Assembly (NCBI GenBank): GCA_022785155.1
Contig: JALFRH010000061.1
Coordinates: 1-7,809 of the forward strand
Source of the DNA: Spirochaetales bacterium
GTDB taxonomy: Bacteria; Spirochaetota; Spirochaetia; Sphaerochaetales; Sphaerochaetaceae
Length of the DNA: 7,809 bases
Direction of reading: 5' to 3'
Position 1 is the first letter of the stretch. Each line of letters opens with the position of its first letter. The position numbers and the translations under genes were made by a program. The notes under the pieces were generated by a model. The model had not been told where the DNA came from, did no database searches, and worked only from the letters and a program-made list of their open reading frames with translations. This document shows, in pieces, positions 5,695 to 7,809 of this stretch.

Positions 5695-7290
5695 TTAGAA
5701 GGGTAGAACCAAGGATTCATTTTTATCATCCACACAGTAGTGGATAATTGTCTTCTTCCCCCTTTCGATACTTGTTATCTTGCCTTTCTCCCATATATGC
5801 CTCAGCCTTCGATATTCTTCTATTTCTCTTTCAGTATATAAAGAAGGGTTGTCTGAAGTGAGGAACAGGCCTTTGTTCAGTGCATCGAATAGGGCAAGGG
5901 TCATCTTTTTCTTTTCAGATAGATGTATATTGTCCCTACGAAGGAAGAAGACATCAGGATCTGTGATGAAGGCGCCCATATTGAGCATTCTTCTTTCAAA
6001 ACTTGTTTCCAAGGCTCTCTTTGTGCTGGGGCGCTCGCTATGGATAAGTTTCATCCAGATCTTATCATCCCAGTCCAGTGTCACATCGCAGGATACTCTA
6101 CAGTACTGTGTTCTGCCAAAGGCAGAGGCGAGGGGAACTCCACAGCCTAGGATAAGCTTGTCTTTTGATAGGGAAAGAAGAAAATCCATGGCCCTGTTCA
6201 TTCTCTGGCTTCTTGTTTCATTGCTCTTCGCCTTAGGGGCGGCTGCATATAAGAAGTCCAGTTTCACCAAATCGAAGCCCCAGTCTTCATATACAGTCTT
6301 GAATACTCTCTTCAAATACTCCTGAACCTCTACATTATCTATATCCAAGGCCCAGAACCCAGACCAGTTGCAGCCGCATTTGAACTTCTCCCCATCTATT
6401 TCCAAAAGCCAATCTTTGTGTTCCTTAAAGATTCTGCTTTTTTCCTCCACAACAAATGGGGCCAGCCATAGGCCGGAAAGATATCCTGATTTGTGGATTT
6501 CATCCACAATCTCCTTCATGGAGGAAGGGAACTTCTCCTTGTCCTGTTCCCACTCTCCGACAGCTACTTCCCATCCGTCGTCGATTTGGAAAAGGTCTCC
6601 CTTTTGGAGAATCCTCCTACACCCCTCCAAGTCCTCGGTTATCGTCTTTTGGCTTATATCCTGATATCTATTGTACCATGAGCTATATCCTGCAAGCGGC
6701 TTTGCCGTAGTCTTCAGGTCCATTTTATCGAACCATGCTCCATAGACTTCCTCTTCCTTTCCTTCAGTGATGAAGAGATCAAAGAGATGGAATTCTCCGC
6801 TGTACTTTAAGGATTCCAGGTCTTTCTTTATAGTGATCGTTCCTTCATTGGTGTCGAGATAGAAAACCGTCCAGCCATAGTTCTCATCCAAAGAAGAGAT
6901 GAGGGTATATTCCTCTCCATTACGTATAGTCATATATGTAAAGCCATGAAGAAGGCCTTTTTTGCCGCTGTAGGGTACGAAAGTATAATCACCATAAAGA
7001 GGAAGGGCATAGTGGTCTATAATGGCTTTGGGGATGCCTCTCAGTCCCCGTTCCTTTTCCTTCCCATCCTTTTGTCTTGAGTGTGTCCAAGTCTGGTATC
7101 CATTGAGGAAGAACCTGTCGCCTTCTTCCGGAGTAATGGAAAAAGAAGCTTCGACGCTCTCGATTATGGCATTGTCAAATCTTTTCGTCATATGGATTTC
7201 ATCAAGAAAAGAAAGAGTTCCTTCCTCTCTTTTGTCCACACCCTTTTCACTATATTGTATTCTCCATTTTATCTCACTGTTTCTCTTCAT
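5695..7290 (-). CDS. Alpha-galactosidase, GH36 (compact Thermotoga GalA-like), cytoplasmic
   Basis: This is a 531-residue enzyme with no signal peptide, so it acts in the cytoplasm. It should release terminal alpha-galactose from sugars such as melibiose or raffinose-type oligosaccharides by a retaining mechanism. Seen: an N-terminal beta-domain with the LNGYQTWTHSR block (62-72), then a catalytic barrel with GYSSWYNRYQDIS (201-213), FQIDDGWE (234-241), GLWLAPF (273-279), the nucleophile Asp 345 in VKLDFLYAA, LILGCGVPLASAFG (379-392), and the acid/base Asp 402 in CRVSCDVTLDW, with the accompanying Arg 398. The order and spacing follow the about 550-residue Thermotoga-type GH36 rather than the 700-plus residue forms. 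The part after the barrel (from about 480) is only about 50 residues, which looks shortened. The ATG at 7290 overlaps the upstream galactosidase gene by 17 bp, with no strong RBS, suggesting translational coupling. Family call is firm; natural substrate is inferred. Confidence 0.93.
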   Translation of the reverse strand: MKRNSEIKWRIQYSEKGVDKREEGTLSFLDEIHMTKRFDNAIIESVEASFSITPEEGDRFFLNGYQTWTHSRQKDGKEKERGLRGIPKAIIDHYALPLYGDYTFVPYSGKKGLLHGFTYMTIRNGEEYTLISSLDENYGWTVFYLDTNEGTITIKKDLESLKYSGEFHLFDLFITEGKEEEVYGAWFDKMDLKTTAKPLAGYSSWYNRYQDISQKTITEDLEGCRRILQKGDLFQIDDGWEVAVGEWEQDKEKFPSSMKEIVDEIHKSGYLSGLWLAPFVVEEKSRIFKEHKDWLLEIDGEKFKCGCNWSGFWALDIDNVEVQEYLKRVFKTVYEDWGFDLVKLDFLYAAAPKAKSNETRSQRMNRAMDFLLSLSKDKLILGCGVPLASAFGRTQYCRVSCDVTLDWDDKIWMKLIHSERPSTKRALETSFERRMLNMGAFITDPDVFFLRRDNIHLSEKKKMTLALFDALNKGLFLTSDNPSLYTEREIEEYRRLRHIWEKGKITSIERGKKTIIHYCVDDKNESLVLPF

Positions 7291-7809
7291 GATTCTTTAC
7301 TTCAAACTCAATTTCTTCAGTACCTAAAAGGCTCTTGATTGACAATGTGCCTTTCCCGACTACGCCCTTGGTCTTTACGATTACTCCACCCATGCCGCCT
7401 TCCAGTGTCATCAAGTCAAAGCCGGCGTTTTCTATTGCTCCGGATACCTCTATAGATAAAGGAAGCTGTGCATATGGAAGGAGATTGTCATTTTCATCCA
7501 AGACTCTTATTCTCACCAAGGTCTCATCGTAGCCGTTCCCTTCATATAATAGTGTGGTGGAAGTCTTTACTTCCAAATGGAGAAGAGAGGAGTGGGAGAG
7601 TGTGACACTCTTTCCTTCCTTATTGTTCCAAATGCCCTGGAACTTCCATTCTTCTCTCTTTCCACCCCAACCAGAGACATATTTTTCAAAGAGTCTGACT
7701 CCGTCTTTGAAGCTCATCTTGTAGCGTATCATAATATAAGCCAGTTTCAAGAGATACTTCTTGGGTAGATTTTGGAATCCATACTCAGCAGCGGCATTAA
7801 GACACTCCT
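7274..7809 (-). CDS. Probable GH2 beta-galactosidase, C-terminal part only (5' end beyond window)
   Basis: The frame is open from the right edge to the TGA at 7276-7274, giving 177 visible residues. A TTG at 7750 could be mistaken for a start, but coding similarity continues upstream of it (ECLNAAAEYGFQNLPKKYLL), so the gene is partial. The visible part begins with a helical segment, IMIRYKMSFKDGVRLFEKY. It is followed by a beta-rich domain with DETLVRIRVLDENDNLLPYA, PLSIEVSG and MTLEGGMGGVIVKTKGVVGKG. This is the pattern of C-terminal domains in bacterial GH2 beta-galactosidases (YD-A-VRI--VDENGN-LP and LRGGMGGTYVKT in relatives). The catalytic residues lie outside the window, so activity cannot be judged; another GH2 specificity (beta-glucuronidase, beta-mannosidase) remains possible. 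It is upstream of, and overlaps, the alpha-galactosidase gene, suggesting an operon for galactoside breakdown. Confidence 0.78.
   Translation of the reverse strand, partial: ECLNAAAEYGFQNLPKKYLLKLAYIMIRYKMSFKDGVRLFEKYVSGWGGKREEWKFQGIWNNKEGKSVTLSHSSLLHLEVKTSTTLLYEGNGYDETLVRIRVLDENDNLLPYAQLPLSIEVSGAIENAGFDLMTLEGGMGGVIVKTKGVVGKGTLSIKSLLGTEEIEFEVKNHEEKQ

Noticed and set aside
7274..7750. A complete 158-residue small gene starting at TTG 7750
   Set aside because: The frame stays open to the window edge, and the residues upstream of the TTG continue the GH2-like sequence, so it is the 3' part of a larger gene.

Overview
The window reads as a metabolic stretch of a moderately low-GC bacterium, most likely a host- or gut-associated spirochaete (Sphaerochaeta/Treponema-like). 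This is inferred from the solute-binding protein: it has a plain Sec signal peptide ending VFA-NGQ and no lipobox cysteine, as expected for a free periplasmic protein of a diderm. The 'FANGQ' type N-terminus and the frequent AGA/AGG arginine codons resemble spirochaetes. A diderm Firmicute or another phylum is not excluded. No rRNA, tRNA, mobile element or CRISPR array is visible.

Left part (1-1364, minus strand): an RpiR/MurR-type regulator (HTH plus phosphosugar-binding SIS domain), overlapped by one base (TAATG) by a class II ketose-bisphosphate aldolase (GatY/KbaY/Fba superfamily) that runs off the left edge. The 191-bp gap 1365-1555 is a divergent control region. It holds a perfect TTGACA box, a perfect 15-bp palindrome near the expected transcription start of the rightward operon, and a plausible leftward promoter.

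Middle (1556-5658, plus strand): a complete ABC importer operon of periplasmic binding protein, double-length fused permease (two EAA loops) and ATPase with a MalK/FbpC-type C-terminal region. A strong hairpin without a U-run separates the first two genes and may raise binding-protein output. Families of this build are often annotated as ferric-iron transporters. The FbpA-type tyrosine pair is not at its usual place in the binding protein, and the neighbours are a phosphosugar-sensing regulator and a ketose-phosphate aldolase. The better hypothesis is an AfuABC-like importer of phosphorylated sugars or a related organophosphate. A bidirectional terminator closes the operon.

Right part (5695-7809, minus strand, convergent): a complete cytoplasmic GH36 alpha-galactosidase of the compact Thermotoga GalA type. 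It overlaps by 17 bp the 3' end of a gene for what looks like a GH2 beta-galactosidase, which runs off the right edge. This pair would hydrolyse alpha- and beta-galactosides inside the cell and is probably a separate transcription unit from the importer.

The most interesting inference is a compact module of phosphosugar sensor, phosphosugar importer and ketose-bisphosphate aldolase around one divergent promoter region. Its substrate is not known from the sequence.
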